This document shows, piece by piece, positions 5,372 through 13,168 of a stretch of DNA of 20,126 nucleotides (positions are counted from its first letter, which is position 1; every line of letters starts with the position of its first letter). Made by a program: the position numbers and the translations under genes. Origin of the DNA: an uncultured Christensenellaceae bacterium (GTDB lineage: Bacteria; Bacillota; Clostridia; Christensenellales; Borkfalkiaceae); assembly GCA_910586675.1 (NCBI GenBank), contig CAJUJO010000029.1:1-20126 (forward strand), in the 5' to 3' direction. The notes under the pieces are model-generated. The model was not told the origin of the DNA. It was given only the letters and a program-made list of their open reading frames with translations, and searched no databases.

Positions 5372-5995
5372 ATGGCCAACGTGAAAGTATACAATATGAA
5401 AGGCGAAGAAGTCGGCACGATGGACTTGTCCGACAAAGTATTCGGCGCCGAATATAACGAGCCGCTCATTCATCAGGCGGTCGTAACCTATCTCGCAAAC
5501 GGGCGGCAGGGCACCAAGTCCACGCTCACGAGAACGGAAGTGCGCGGCGGCGGCGCGAAGCCGTGGCGCCAGAAGGGCACGGGCAGAGCGCGTCAGGGCT
5601 CTATCCGCGCACCCCAGTGGACGAAGGGCGGCGTCGTATTCGCACCCAAGTCCCGCGATTTCTCCAAAAAAATGAACGTGAGCGCAAAGCGCAGCGCGCT
5701 GTTCTCCGCTCTTTCCAAGAAAGTGGCGGACGGCGAACTTCTCGTCGTAGACGGACTCAGCGTTTCCGCGCCCAAAACCAAGGAAATGGCTGCCTTCAAA
5801 AAGGCGCTCAATCTTGACAAGCGCACGGTCGTGGTGATGGACGAGAACAATGCCGACGTCATTTTGGCGGCGCGCAATCTCGAAAAGTTCTCCACCATTT
5901 CCGTAAACGAAATCAATACCTACGAAATCGTCGCGAACGCGGTCGTCGTCATGACGAAGGGTTCGGTACAGAAAATCGAGGAGGTCTACGCATAA
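5372..5995 (+). CDS. rplD: 50S ribosomal protein L4
   Basis: This 207-residue protein binds 23S domain I. Its long loop lines the peptide exit tunnel, seen here as the conserved stretch around residues 55-90 containing GGGAKPWRQKGTGRARQGS. The C-terminal part has the usual alpha/beta core. In gamma-proteobacteria L4 represses its own operon; whether it does so here is unknown, but the leader upstream of rpsJ makes it a candidate ligand. The stop overlaps the rplW start (TAATG), which implies translational coupling. Confidence 0.98.
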   Translation: MANVKVYNMKGEEVGTMDLSDKVFGAEYNEPLIHQAVVTYLANGRQGTKSTLTRTEVRGGGAKPWRQKGTGRARQGSIRAPQWTKGGVVFAPKSRDFSKKMNVSAKRSALFSALSKKVADGELLVVDGLSVSAPKTKEMAAFKKALNLDKRTVVVMDENNADVILAARNLEKFSTISVNEINTYEIVANAVVVMTKGSVQKIEEVYA

Positions 5996-6288
5996 TGAGA
6001 CCGGAAGACATCATTTTGAAGCCCGTTTTGACCGAAAAAGGTTACGACGGCATCGCGGACAAAATCTATACGTTCGTCGTGATGAGGAGCGCCAACAAGA
6101 CGCAAATCAAAATCGCGATCGAGCAGATGTTCGCGGGCGTAAAGGTGAAGAGCGTAAACACGATCACTTGCCGCGGAAAGCTCAAGAGAATGGGTAGAAA
6201 CGAAGGGTACACCCCCACAACGAAGAAGGCGATCGTCGCTCTGAAAGAGGACAGCAAGCCCATCGAATTCTTTAATTCGTTGTCGTAA
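5995..6288 (+). CDS. rplW: 50S ribosomal protein L23
   Basis: This 97-residue protein sits at the tunnel exit, where trigger factor and the signal recognition particle dock. PEDIILKPVLTEKGYDGI at the start and the segment ANKTQIKIAIEQMFAGVKVKSV are standard family features, as is the C-terminal GYTPTTKKAIVALKE. Its start overlaps the rplD stop by one base, and it carries its SD (GAGG) inside rplD. Length is normal. Confidence 0.98.
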   Translation: MRPEDIILKPVLTEKGYDGIADKIYTFVVMRSANKTQIKIAIEQMFAGVKVKSVNTITCRGKLKRMGRNEGYTPTTKKAIVALKEDSKPIEFFNSLS

Positions 6289-6306
6289 TATCGGAGGAAA
6301 ACAGAC

Positions 6307-7134
6307 ATGGCAGTTAAGAGATATAAACCGACCTCTCCCGCCCGCCGTTTTATGACGGTGCACTCCTATGAGGAGCTGACGGGCGACAAGCCCGAGCGCG
6401 CGCTCCTCGAGGACCAGCGCAAATCGGGCGGCAGAAACAACGCCGGCAGAATCACGGTAAGGCACATTGGCGGCGGCAACAAGAGAAAGTACCGCATTAT
6501 CGATTTCAAGAGAAACAAAGACGGCATTCCCGCAACGGTCAAGAGCATTCAGTACGATCCCAACCGCAGCGCGAATATTGCGCTCCTCGTTTATGCGGAC
6601 GGCGAAAAGAGATATATTCTCGCTCCCGTCGGGTTGAACGTGGGAGATAAGGTGATGAGCGGCGCGGGCGCCGACATCAAAGCGGGCAACGCGCTCCTTC
6701 TTTCCGATATTCCCGTCGGTACGATGGTTCACAATATCGAAATGAAGCCCGGTCGCGGCGGTCAGATCGCGAGAAGCGCGGGCATTTCCGCACAGATCAT
6801 GGCAAAAGAGGGCGCTTATGCGACCATCAAGATGCCTTCGGGCGAAATGCGTCTTATCGCGCTTACCTGTAAGGCGACCATCGGTCAGGTGGGTAATCTC
6901 GAACACGAGATCATCCGCATCGGAAAGGCGGGGAAAACGAGACATCTCGGGATCAAGCCTACGGTCCGCGGTTCGGTCATGAACCCCAACGACCACCCGC
7001 ACGGCGGCGGCGAAGGCAAATCTCCCGTCGGGCACGCGGGACCCCGCACCCCTTGGGGCAAACCGGCGCTCGGCTACAAGACGAGAAAGAAGAAGAATCC
7101 GACAAGCAGATTCATCTTGAAGAGAATCAATTAA
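6307..7134 (+). CDS. rplB: 50S ribosomal protein L2
   Basis: This 275-residue protein is one of the most conserved ribosomal proteins and is needed for subunit association and the peptidyl transferase region. The N-terminal MAVKRYKPTSPARRFMT and the segment DHPHGGGEGKSP at about 229-240, which carries the conserved histidine near the catalytic centre, identify it. The C-terminus has the normal basic tail TRKKKNPTSRFILKR. The family length is matched. GGAGG precedes the ATG by 10 bases. Confidence 0.99.
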   Translation: MAVKRYKPTSPARRFMTVHSYEELTGDKPERALLEDQRKSGGRNNAGRITVRHIGGGNKRKYRIIDFKRNKDGIPATVKSIQYDPNRSANIALLVYADGEKRYILAPVGLNVGDKVMSGAGADIKAGNALLLSDIPVGTMVHNIEMKPGRGGQIARSAGISAQIMAKEGAYATIKMPSGEMRLIALTCKATIGQVGNLEHEIIRIGKAGKTRHLGIKPTVRGSVMNPNDHPHGGGEGKSPVGHAGPRTPWGKPALGYKTRKKKNPTSRFILKRIN

Positions 7135-7149
7135 AGGAGGGCGGTAAAC

Positions 7150-7428
7150 ATGTCGAGAAGCGTAAAGAAAGGACCTTACGTAGAAGCGAAGCTTTTGAAG
7201 AGAATCGAAGATATGAACAAGGTCAACGAGAAGAAGGTATTAAAGACATGGTCGAGAGCGTCGACGATCTTCCCTCAGATGGTCGGGCATACGATCGCCG
7301 TGTACGACGGCAGGAAGCACGTTCCCGTATACGTTACCGAGGATATGGTAGGCTGCAAGCTCGGCGAGTTTGCTCCCACGCGCACGTTCAAGGGACATAC
7401 GGCAAAAACGACTTCGCCCGGTAGATAA
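7150..7428 (+). CDS. rpsS: 30S ribosomal protein S19
   Basis: This 92-residue head protein forms a complex with S13 and contacts helix 38 of the large subunit. SRSVKKGPYVEAKLLKRI at the start, TWSRASTIFPQMVGHTIAVYDGRKHVPVYV in the middle (given here as the span about 33-62) and GEFAPTRTF near the end are diagnostic. AAAGGAGGG ends 8 bases upstream of the ATG. The neighbours are rplB and rplV in the standard order. Confidence 0.98.
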   Translation: MSRSVKKGPYVEAKLLKRIEDMNKVNEKKVLKTWSRASTIFPQMVGHTIAVYDGRKHVPVYVTEDMVGCKLGEFAPTRTFKGHTAKTTSPGR

Positions 7429-7446
7429 TCAAGGAGGATTTAAGTC

Positions 7447-7848
7447 ATGGCGGGTAATATGAAAAAGAAAACCGCGAGAGTAGAGGAAAAGAGAGAGAAA
7501 CGCCCCTACGCGGTTGCGAAATACATCAGAATTTCTCCCTATAAAGTGAGAACGGTGCTCGATCTTATCAGGGGCAAGAGCGTTGCGGACGCGAAAGCCA
7601 TTCTCGAGCATATGCCCAACGGCGGCGCGGCTCCCACCTGCAAGGTGCTCATGAGCGCGGTTGCCAATGCGGAACACAATATGGGAATGGACAGAAACGA
7701 CCTTTTCGTCGCGGAGTGCTATGCAAACGGCGGAACGATGCTCAAAAGAATGCAGCCCGTATCCAAGGGCAGAGGGCACGCGATCCTCAAAAGAACGAGC
7801 CACATCACCGTCGTTCTCGACGTGAAGAAAGCGGAAGGAGAGTTATAA
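7447..7848 (+). CDS. rplV: 50S ribosomal protein L22 with N-terminal extension
   Basis: This 133-residue protein contacts all 23S domains, and its beta-hairpin reaches into the exit tunnel near L4. The core begins at about residue 22 (YAVAKYIRISPYKVR) and ends with GRGHAILKRTSHITVVL. Family members usually have about 110-115 residues, so roughly 20 extra Lys/Glu/Arg-rich residues stand at the N-terminus. The ATG at 7447 has AAGGAGG at good spacing. Another in-frame ATG at 7459 would remove only four residues, so most of the extension remains either way. The stop overlaps rpsC. Confidence 0.97.
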   Translation: MAGNMKKKTARVEEKREKRPYAVAKYIRISPYKVRTVLDLIRGKSVADAKAILEHMPNGGAAPTCKVLMSAVANAEHNMGMDRNDLFVAECYANGGTMLKRMQPVSKGRGHAILKRTSHITVVLDVKKAEGEL

Positions 7849-8507
7849 TGGGACAGAAAGTTAATCCTCACGGTCTTAGAGTCGGCGTGATCAAGGGCTG
7901 GGATACGCAGTGGTATGCCGATAAAAAGGAATTTTCCGTATATCTCAAAGAGGACCACACCATCCGCACCTTCATCAAGAAGAAGTACTATGCGGCTGCG
8001 ATCTCCAAGATCCTCATCGAGCGTGCGGCGGGTAAAATCGTCGTTACCATTTACACGGGGCGCCCCGGCGTTCTCATCGGTAAGGCAGGCGCGGAAATTG
8101 AGGTCATTAAGAGAGATCTCGCAAAGCTTACGGGCGGCAAACAGGTCATCATCAACGTTACCGAAGTGAGAAAGATAGACGCGGATGCGCAGCTCGTCGC
8201 GGAGAGCGTTGCGGCGCAGCTGGAAAAGCGTATGTCCTTCCGCCGCGCGATGAAGCAGGCGCTTGGCAGAACCATGCGCGCAGGCGTCAAGGGCGTTAAA
8301 ATGCAGGTAAGCGGCCGTCTCGACGGGCGCGAAATCGCGGGAAGCGAGCACTATCACGAAGGGTCTATTCCCCTTCAAACGCTCCGCGCGGACATTGACT
8401 ACGGCTTTGCCGAAGCGCATACGACCTTCGGTATGATCGGCGTGAAATGCTGGATCTACAAGGGTGAAGTGCTTAAAGGCGCGAAGAAGTCGGAAGGAGG
8501 CAAGTAA
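7848..8507 (+). CDS. rpsC: 30S ribosomal protein S3
   Basis: This 219-residue protein lies at the mRNA entry channel and contributes to mRNA unwinding. MGQKVNPHGLRVGVIKGWD is the classic N-terminus. A type II KH domain contains GRPGVLIGKAGAEI (GKAG loop, near residues 68-81), and the C-terminal S3 domain includes GVKGVKMQVSGRLDGREIAG. I start it at the TAATG overlap with rplV, not at the longer open frame beginning at 7716, because the family N-terminus is exactly here and a GGAAGGAG site is 7 bases away. Confidence 0.98.
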   Translation: MGQKVNPHGLRVGVIKGWDTQWYADKKEFSVYLKEDHTIRTFIKKKYYAAAISKILIERAAGKIVVTIYTGRPGVLIGKAGAEIEVIKRDLAKLTGGKQVIINVTEVRKIDADAQLVAESVAAQLEKRMSFRRAMKQALGRTMRAGVKGVKMQVSGRLDGREIAGSEHYHEGSIPLQTLRADIDYGFAEAHTTFGMIGVKCWIYKGEVLKGAKKSEGGK

Positions 8508-8956
8508 TGTTAATTCCGAAGAGAGTGAAGAGAAGAAGACAGCACCGCGGCAGAATGAAGGGCACGGCGCAGAAGGGTAATACGATTGCTTACGGCGAAT
8601 ACGGGCTCGTTGCCGAAGAATGCGCTTGGATCAAATCCAATCAGATCGAGGCCGCACGTATCGCGATGACGCGTTTTATTAAGCGTGGCGGACAGGTCTG
8701 GATCGACATCTTCCCCCACAAGCCCATTACCAAAAAGCCCGCGGAAACGCGCATGGGCTCCGGTAAAGGTTCGGTGGAGTATTGGGTCGCGGTCGTGAAG
8801 CCGGGCAGAGTTATGTTTGAAATGGCGGGCGTTCCCGAGGACGTGGCGCGCGAGGCGATGCGTCTTGCGGCGCACAAGCTGCCCGTCAAATGCAAGTTCG
8901 TGAAGAAAGAAGCGGCGGTTTCCGCCGAGAATACGACAGAAGGCGGTGAAGGTTGA
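8507..8956 (+). CDS. rplP: 50S ribosomal protein L16
   Basis: This 149-residue protein supports the A-site tRNA acceptor arm and late large-subunit maturation. MLIPKRVKRRRQHRGRMKG, the segment GGQVWIDIFPHKPITKKPAETRMG (about residues 56-79) and the GSGKGSVEYWVAVVKPG region are diagnostic. The final dozen residues (AAVSAENTTEGGEG) extend beyond the usual length of about 137-144. The start overlaps the rpsC stop, with GGAAGGAGG inside rpsC. The stop overlaps rpmC (TGATG). Confidence 0.98.
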   Translation: MLIPKRVKRRRQHRGRMKGTAQKGNTIAYGEYGLVAEECAWIKSNQIEAARIAMTRFIKRGGQVWIDIFPHKPITKKPAETRMGSGKGSVEYWVAVVKPGRVMFEMAGVPEDVAREAMRLAAHKLPVKCKFVKKEAAVSAENTTEGGEG

Positions 8957-9150
8957 TGAAAGCGCAAGAACTTCACAATATGAGCGACGTTGAACTCAAC
9001 AATAAACTCAACGACTTGAAGAGCGAGCTCTTCAATCTCCGTTTCCGTCATGCGTCCGGACAGCTGGAAAACCCCGTGTCCATCAGAACGTGCAAGAAGG
9101 ACATCGCAAGAGTGAATACGGAAATCCGCGCGCGGGCGCTTAAGGCGTAA
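8956..9150 (+). CDS. rpmC: 50S ribosomal protein L29
   Basis: This 64-residue two-helix protein lies next to L23 at the tunnel exit. MKAQELHNMSDVELNNKL and the motif NLRFRHASGQLENP match the family. The frame opens one codon earlier with a TTG at 8953, but the ATG at 8956 overlaps the rplP stop, agrees with the family start and has GGCGGTGAAGG upstream, so I use it. Expression is probably coupled to rplP. Confidence 0.97.
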   Translation: MKAQELHNMSDVELNNKLNDLKSELFNLRFRHASGQLENPVSIRTCKKDIARVNTEIRARALKA

Positions 9151-9161
9151 GGAGAAAGACA

Positions 9162-9416
9162 ATGGAAAGAAATCTGAGAAAAGAAAGAGTAGGCATCGTC
9201 GTATCCGATAAGATGGATAAAACGGTCGTCGTTGCGATAACGGATAAGAGCAAACATCCCGTTTACAAAAAGACGATTACGCGGACGAAGCGGTTCAAGG
9301 CTCACGACGAAGACAACGCGTGCGGTGTAGGCGATACGGTCAGAATTATCGAAACGAGAAAGCTCAGCAAGGATAAGAACTGGAGAGTTGCCGAAATCGT
9401 CGAGAAGGCCAAGTAA
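9162..9416 (+). CDS. rpsQ: 30S ribosomal protein S17
   Basis: This 84-residue OB-fold protein is an early binder of 16S rRNA. RNLRKERVGIVVSDKMDKTVVV at the N-terminus (residues 3-24) and the segment HDEDNACGVGDTVRIIETRKLSKDKNWRV (about 48-77) are typical. Length is normal. GGAG lies 8 bases before the start. It sits between rpmC and rplN as in most bacteria. Confidence 0.98.
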   Translation: MERNLRKERVGIVVSDKMDKTVVVAITDKSKHPVYKKTITRTKRFKAHDEDNACGVGDTVRIIETRKLSKDKNWRVAEIVEKAK

Positions 9417-9436
9417 GGATAAGGAGATAAAGACTT

Positions 9437-9805
9437 ATGATACAACCTCAGACAAGGCTGAAAGCGGCGGACAACTCGGGCGCGAAGGAGCTTATGTGCA
9501 TCCGCGTTCTGGGCGGTTCCTTCCGCAGGAGCGGCAATATCGGCGACGTCATCGTCGCGTCCGTAAAGACGGCGACCCCCGGCGGCGCGGTCAAGAAGGG
9601 CGACGTCGTGAAGGCGGTCATCGTGAGAAGCTCCAAGGGCATCAGAAGGGCGGACGGCACCTATATCCGTTTCGACGACAATGCCGCAGTCATCATTGAT
9701 AATCAGAAACAACCCAAGGGCACGCGTATCTTCGGGCCCATCGCGAGAGAGCTTCGTGAGAAGGATTACATGAGAATCATCTCCCTTGCTCCCGAGGTAC
9801 TGTAA
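9437..9805 (+). CDS. rplN: 50S ribosomal protein L14
   Basis: This 122-residue protein of the subunit interface is also the docking site of the silencing factor RsfS. MIQPQTRLKAADNSGAKELMCIRVLGG is the near-invariant start, followed by basic strands with KKGDVVKAVIVRS. The C-terminus has GTRIFGPIARELR and ends in ISLAPEVL, exactly as in the family. GGAG lies upstream at normal spacing. This marks the end of the S10-type genes and the start of the spc-type genes. Confidence 0.99.
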   Translation: MIQPQTRLKAADNSGAKELMCIRVLGGSFRRSGNIGDVIVASVKTATPGGAVKKGDVVKAVIVRSSKGIRRADGTYIRFDDNAAVIIDNQKQPKGTRIFGPIARELREKDYMRIISLAPEVL

Positions 9806-9817
9806 GGAGGTCCTGCG

Positions 9818-10279
9818 ATGAACGTTAAAGTAAACGACAACGTGCTCGTGATCACGGGCAAATATAAGGGCAAGCAGGGCAAAGTTCTCGCTACCTATCC
9901 CAAGGCGGGCAGAGTCATCGTCGAGGGCGTGAATCTCGTTCACAAGCACGAGAAGGCGAGAAAGGCGAACGAATCGAGCAGAATCGTTACCGAAGAGGGC
10001 GCAATCGACGTATCCAATGTTATGGTCGTATGCGATAAGTGCTCCGCGGCGACGAGAGTGGCACATTCGGAAGTCAACGGCAAAAAAGTAAGAGTTTGCA
10101 AAAAGTGCGGAAACGTCCTCGACAAGGCGTACGTCAAGAAGTCCAAGGCAAAGGCTGCCGAGGAAGAAAAGACGGAGGCGCCCAAGAAGAGAACGAGAAA
10201 GCGCAGCGCGAAAAACGCCGAGGCGCAAGCCGAGGAAAATACCGTCGAGAGCACGTCCGCTGTTACGGGCGAAGAATAA
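9818..10279 (+). CDS. rplX: 50S ribosomal protein L24 with long charged C-terminal tail
   Basis: This 153-residue protein is an assembly initiator that binds 23S domain I near the tunnel exit. The N-terminal KOW motif is at about residues 2-30 (VNDNVLVITGKYKGKQGKV). A zinc-ribbon pair follows, CDKC (about 72-75) and CKKC (about 94-97). The usual length is about 101-115. Here roughly 45 residues rich in Lys, Glu, Arg and Ala follow the ribbon and end acidic. The tail is in frame and followed by a normal SD for rplE, so it is not a sequencing break. Confidence 0.97.
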   Translation: MNVKVNDNVLVITGKYKGKQGKVLATYPKAGRVIVEGVNLVHKHEKARKANESSRIVTEEGAIDVSNVMVVCDKCSAATRVAHSEVNGKKVRVCKKCGNVLDKAYVKKSKAKAAEEEKTEAPKKRTRKRSAKNAEAQAEENTVESTSAVTGEE

Positions 10280-10305
10280 GGCCGACGGGATAAGGAGTGT
10301 TTTTT

Positions 10306-10896
10306 ATGGCAGAGAAGAAAGCCAAGGTTCAGAGCGAGCCTTCCGCCGATAAAGTTCAGAACAGAGTTAAGGTGCAATACGATAAGGAAGTCGTGCCTTA
10401 CCTCATGAAAAAGTTCGGTTACAAATCGGTCATGCAGGTTCCGAGAATGGAGAAGATTGTCATCAATACCGGTCTCGGCGACATCAAGGACAACCAGAAG
10501 TCCATGCAGATCATCGAAAACGAGCTCAAACTCATTACGGGACAGAAGCCCGTATATTGCAAGGCGACGAAGTCGGTTGCAAACTTCAAACTGAGAGAGG
10601 GCATGCCCATCGGGTTGAAAGTTACCCTTCGCGGTAGAAGAATGTACGATTTCTACGATAAATTCGTTTCCATTGCCCTTCCCAGAGTGCGCGATTTCCG
10701 CGGCGTGTCCGACAAGGCGTTCGACGGCAGAGGTAACTATGCCGTCGGCTTGAAAGAGCAGCTCATCTTCCCCGAAATCACCTACGACCAGGTGGAGAAA
10801 ATCAGGGGTATGGACGTCTGCATCGTAACCACCGCCAAGACGGACGAGGAAGCGAGAGAGCTTTTGAGGGCGCTCGGTATGCCCTTCAAGAAGTAA
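10306..10896 (+). CDS. rplE: 50S ribosomal protein L5
   Basis: This 196-residue protein binds 5S rRNA in the central protuberance and contacts P-site tRNA and S13. The core starts near residue 20 (VQYDKEVVPYLMKKFGY) and includes RMEKIVINTGLG, KSVANFKLREGMPIG, and the end GMDVCIVTTAKTDEEARELL. The standard length is about 180, so about 17 extra charged residues stand at the N-terminus. The ATG at 10306 has TAAGGAG 8 bases upstream. The in-frame GTG at 10297 overlaps that SD and is rejected. Confidence 0.97.
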   Translation: MAEKKAKVQSEPSADKVQNRVKVQYDKEVVPYLMKKFGYKSVMQVPRMEKIVINTGLGDIKDNQKSMQIIENELKLITGQKPVYCKATKSVANFKLREGMPIGLKVTLRGRRMYDFYDKFVSIALPRVRDFRGVSDKAFDGRGNYAVGLKEQLIFPEITYDQVEKIRGMDVCIVTTAKTDEEARELLRALGMPFKK

Positions 10897-10907
10897 GGAG
10901 AAAAGAC

Positions 10908-11093
10908 ATGGCAAAGAAATCGATGATAAACAAACAGCAGAAAACGCCTAAGTTTTCCACGAGAGCATACACCCGTTGCTCCATCTGCGGAAGACCTCAC
11001 GCGGTTTTGAGAAAGTACGGCATCTGCCGTATCTGTTTCCGCAATCTCGCGTACAAGGGGCAGATCCCCGGCGTGAAGAAGTCGAGCTGGTAA
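10908..11093 (+). CDS. rpsZ: 30S ribosomal protein S14, zinc type (type Z)
   Basis: This 61-residue short S14 carries a CxxC...CxxC zinc knuckle: CSIC and CRIC around residues 24-43 (TRCSICGRPHAVLRKYGICRICFR). This is the C+ form common in Gram-positives; the zinc-free form is about 90-100 residues. The end, GQIPGVKKSSW, is universal. It completes the 30S head late in assembly. Eleven bases lie on either side before rplE and rpsH, each with a good SD. Confidence 0.98.
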   Translation: MAKKSMINKQQKTPKFSTRAYTRCSICGRPHAVLRKYGICRICFRNLAYKGQIPGVKKSSW

Positions 11094-11104
11094 GGAGGCA
11101 AGAG

Positions 11105-11497
11105 ATGACAGATCCTATCGCAGATATGCTCACAAGAATCAGAAACGCGCTTACGGTAAGAAAGGAAACGGTGGAGATCCCTTCCTCCAACATGAAGAAG
11201 GCGATTGCCGATATTCTTCTTTCCGAAGGCTACGTAAAAGACGTGAAAACGGAAGAGGACGGCTTCAACGGTAAGCTCGTTCTTACCCTCAAATACACGG
11301 AAAACAATCAGTCGGTCATCGGCGGACTCAAAAGAGTTTCCAAACCCGGTCTCAGAACGTACAGCGGCGCGCAAGATATGCCCAAGGTTCTCGGCGGATT
11401 CGGCATCGCGATTGTTTCCACCAACAAAGGCATTATGACGGATAAGCAGGCAAAGGCGCAGAACGTCGGCGGCGAAGTGCTCTGCTACGTCTGGTAA
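11105..11497 (+). CDS. rpsH: 30S ribosomal protein S8
   Basis: This 130-residue protein binds the 16S central domain. In E. coli it also represses the spc operon by binding mRNA near rplE. MTDPIADMLTRIRNA is the classic start, and the C-terminal segment STNKGIMTDKQA plus GGEVLCYVW is family-typical. The frame is open further upstream to 10976, inside rpsZ, but the ATG at 11105 is preceded by AAGGAGG and matches the family start. Confidence 0.98.
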   Translation: MTDPIADMLTRIRNALTVRKETVEIPSSNMKKAIADILLSEGYVKDVKTEEDGFNGKLVLTLKYTENNQSVIGGLKRVSKPGLRTYSGAQDMPKVLGGFGIAIVSTNKGIMTDKQAKAQNVGGEVLCYVW

Positions 11498-11507
11498 GGA
11501 GGGAATT

Positions 11508-12056
11508 ATGTCGAGAATCGGTAAAATGAGTATCGCGGTTCCCGCGGGCGTAACGGTCGAGTTCAACAACTCCGTCGTTACCGTCAAGGGCGCGAAGGGC
11601 ACGCTCACGCGCGAAATCGTCGGCGCAATCGACGTTAAGTCGGAAGGCGGACACGTGCACGTCGTCGCGCTCGACGACACCAAGGAAACCAATGCGCGCC
11701 ACGGACTTTACAGAGCGCTTATCGCAGGCATGGTCAAGGGCGTTTCCGAAGGTTATACCAAGGGCTTGGAAGTGCGCGGCGTCGGCTGGAAGGTCGCAAA
11801 GCAGGGCAACAAGCTCGTTATGAACGTCGGATTTTCCCATCCCGTCGAATTTGCGGAACCCGCAGGAATCAAGCTGGAATGCCCCTCGCAGACGGAAATC
11901 AACGTCAGCGGAATCGACAAGGTGCTTGTCGGCCAGGTCGCCGCGGATTTGCGCGCGATCAGAGTTCCCGAACCTTATCACGGCTACGGCATTCGCTACA
12001 AGGGCGAAAACGTAGAGCATAAGGAAGGCAAGACTTCGGGCAAGGGCAAGAAGTAA
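11508..12056 (+). CDS. rplF: 50S ribosomal protein L6
   Basis: This 182-residue protein near the sarcin-ricin loop has two tandem L6 folds, about 8-80 and 85-165. SRIGKMSIAVPAGV at the start, the phrase LEVRGVGWKVAKQGNKLVMNVGFSHPVEF (about 88-116) and the C-terminal RVPEPYHGYGIRYKGE are diagnostic. The final KTSGKGKK is a normal basic tail. It takes part in translation-factor GTPase activation. AAGGAGGG lies before the ATG. Confidence 0.98.
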   Translation: MSRIGKMSIAVPAGVTVEFNNSVVTVKGAKGTLTREIVGAIDVKSEGGHVHVVALDDTKETNARHGLYRALIAGMVKGVSEGYTKGLEVRGVGWKVAKQGNKLVMNVGFSHPVEFAEPAGIKLECPSQTEINVSGIDKVLVGQVAADLRAIRVPEPYHGYGIRYKGENVEHKEGKTSGKGKK

Positions 12057-12069
12057 AGGAGCGTAGATC

Positions 12070-12438
12070 ATGATAACGAAAATTGATAAAAATGCGGTCA
12101 GACAGCGCCGCCACGCCCGCGTCAGAAAGCACGTTTCGGGCACGCCGGAAACGCCCCGTCTGAACGTTTACAGAAGCTCGAAGAACATTTACGTTCAGAT
12201 CATCGACGACGTCAACGGCGTAACGCTCACTTCGGCGTCCACTTTGGAGCAGAAGGTGAAGGAAGAGATCGCCGGAAAAACCAAGACGGAAGCGGCGAAG
12301 GTCGTAGGGCGTATCGCCGGAGAACGCGCGAAGGAAAAGGGAATCGAGACGGTCGTTTTCGACAGAGGCGGTTACCTCTACACCGGACGCGTGCAGTCGC
12401 TTGCCGACGGAGCACGGGAAGCCGGGCTGAAATTCTGA
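12070..12438 (+). CDS. rplR: 50S ribosomal protein L18
   Basis: This 122-residue protein binds 5S rRNA with L5 in the central protuberance. The family elements are a basic N-terminus (VRQRRHARVRKHVSGT), RLNVYRSSKNIYVQIIDD, and the C-terminal FDRGGYLYTGRVQSLADGAREAGL. Length is standard. It is spaced 13 bases after rplF and 15 before rpsE, in the usual order. Confidence 0.98.
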   Translation: MITKIDKNAVRQRRHARVRKHVSGTPETPRLNVYRSSKNIYVQIIDDVNGVTLTSASTLEQKVKEEIAGKTKTEAAKVVGRIAGERAKEKGIETVVFDRGGYLYTGRVQSLADGAREAGLKF

Positions 12439-12453
12439 TTAGGAGTAATTGAG

Positions 12454-12972
12454 ATGGCAAGAGAAAACAGACCTCAGAGAAAACAGGAAGAAAACGACGG
12501 ACTCGTCAAAAAGCTGATCGAAATCAACCGCGTCTCCAAGACGGTTAAGGGCGGCAGAAATATGCGTTTCGCCGCGCTCGTCGTGGTCGGCGACGGAAAC
12601 GGAAAGGTCGGTTACGGCACGGGAAAGGCGAAAGAGGTTCCCGAGGCGATCGAAAAGGCGACGCAGGCTGCGAAAAAGGGCATGATGCCCGTTCCCGTCG
12701 TTGATACGACCATCCCGCACGAAGTGCTGGGCAAGTTCGGCAAGGGCGCCGTTCTTATGATGCCCGCCGCGGAAGGTACGGGCGTTATCGCGGGCGGTCC
12801 CGTCCGCGCGGTCATGGAGGCTGCGGGAATCAAGAATATCAGAACCAAATCCCACGGCACCCAGAACCCCGGCAACTGCGTAAAGGCTACCATCGCGGGA
12901 CTGAAAGAGCTGAAAACGGTCGAGCAGGTCGCCGCGCTCCGCGGAAAGACCGTGGAAGAGATCGTAGGTTAA
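12454..12972 (+). CDS. rpsE: 30S ribosomal protein S5
   Basis: This 172-residue protein lies near the decoding site and mRNA entry, and its variants affect fidelity. The N-terminal double-stranded-RNA-like fold includes INRVSKTVKGGRNMRFAALVVVGDGNGKVGYG (about residues 28-59), with the conserved glycine-rich loop. The C-terminal fold has GTGVIAGGPVRAVMEAAGI. Length is normal. AGGAG lies 8 bases before the ATG. Confidence 0.98.
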   Translation: MARENRPQRKQEENDGLVKKLIEINRVSKTVKGGRNMRFAALVVVGDGNGKVGYGTGKAKEVPEAIEKATQAAKKGMMPVPVVDTTIPHEVLGKFGKGAVLMMPAAEGTGVIAGGPVRAVMEAAGIKNIRTKSHGTQNPGNCVKATIAGLKELKTVEQVAALRGKTVEEIVG

Positions 12973-12984
12973 CGGAGGACTCTC

Positions 12985-13158
12985 ATGGTAAAAGTAACAC
13001 TTGTAAAGAGCACGATCGGCGAAGTGGCTTCGGTAAAGGCTACGGTTGCCGCGCTCGGACTTAAAAAGATTCGTTCGGAAAAGACGTTCGAGGATTCGCC
13101 CGCGCTCCGCGGACAGATCAAGAAGGTCGCTCACCTCGTCAAGGTTGAGAACGTATAA
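12985..13158 (+). CDS. rpmD: 50S ribosomal protein L30
   Basis: This 57-residue protein runs from MVKVTLVKSTIGE to VAHLVKVENV. The family pattern is a first strand VTLVKSTIG, a central LGLKK, and a final strand after RGQIKKVAHLVKV. It fills the gap between rpsE and rplO, with CGGAGG 8 bases upstream of the ATG. The ORF is short and easy to miss, but position, length (family about 58-61) and sequence agree. L30 is a small peripheral large-subunit protein and is absent in some bacteria. Confidence 0.96.
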   Translation: MVKVTLVKSTIGEVASVKATVAALGLKKIRSEKTFEDSPALRGQIKKVAHLVKVENV

Positions 13159-13168
13159 GGAGATTGCA

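Noticed and set aside
7716..7847. Longer open frames upstream of rpsC, and similarly upstream of rpsH (from 10976) and rplO (from 13046)
   Set aside because: The added residues lie inside the previous gene in another frame, and the canonical N-termini with good SDs are at 7848, 11105 and 13169.
9940..10914. A 324-codon minus-strand frame, and similar ones at 5986-7035 and 9302-10228
   Set aside because: All lie opposite conserved ribosomal protein genes and lack SD, motif or context support.
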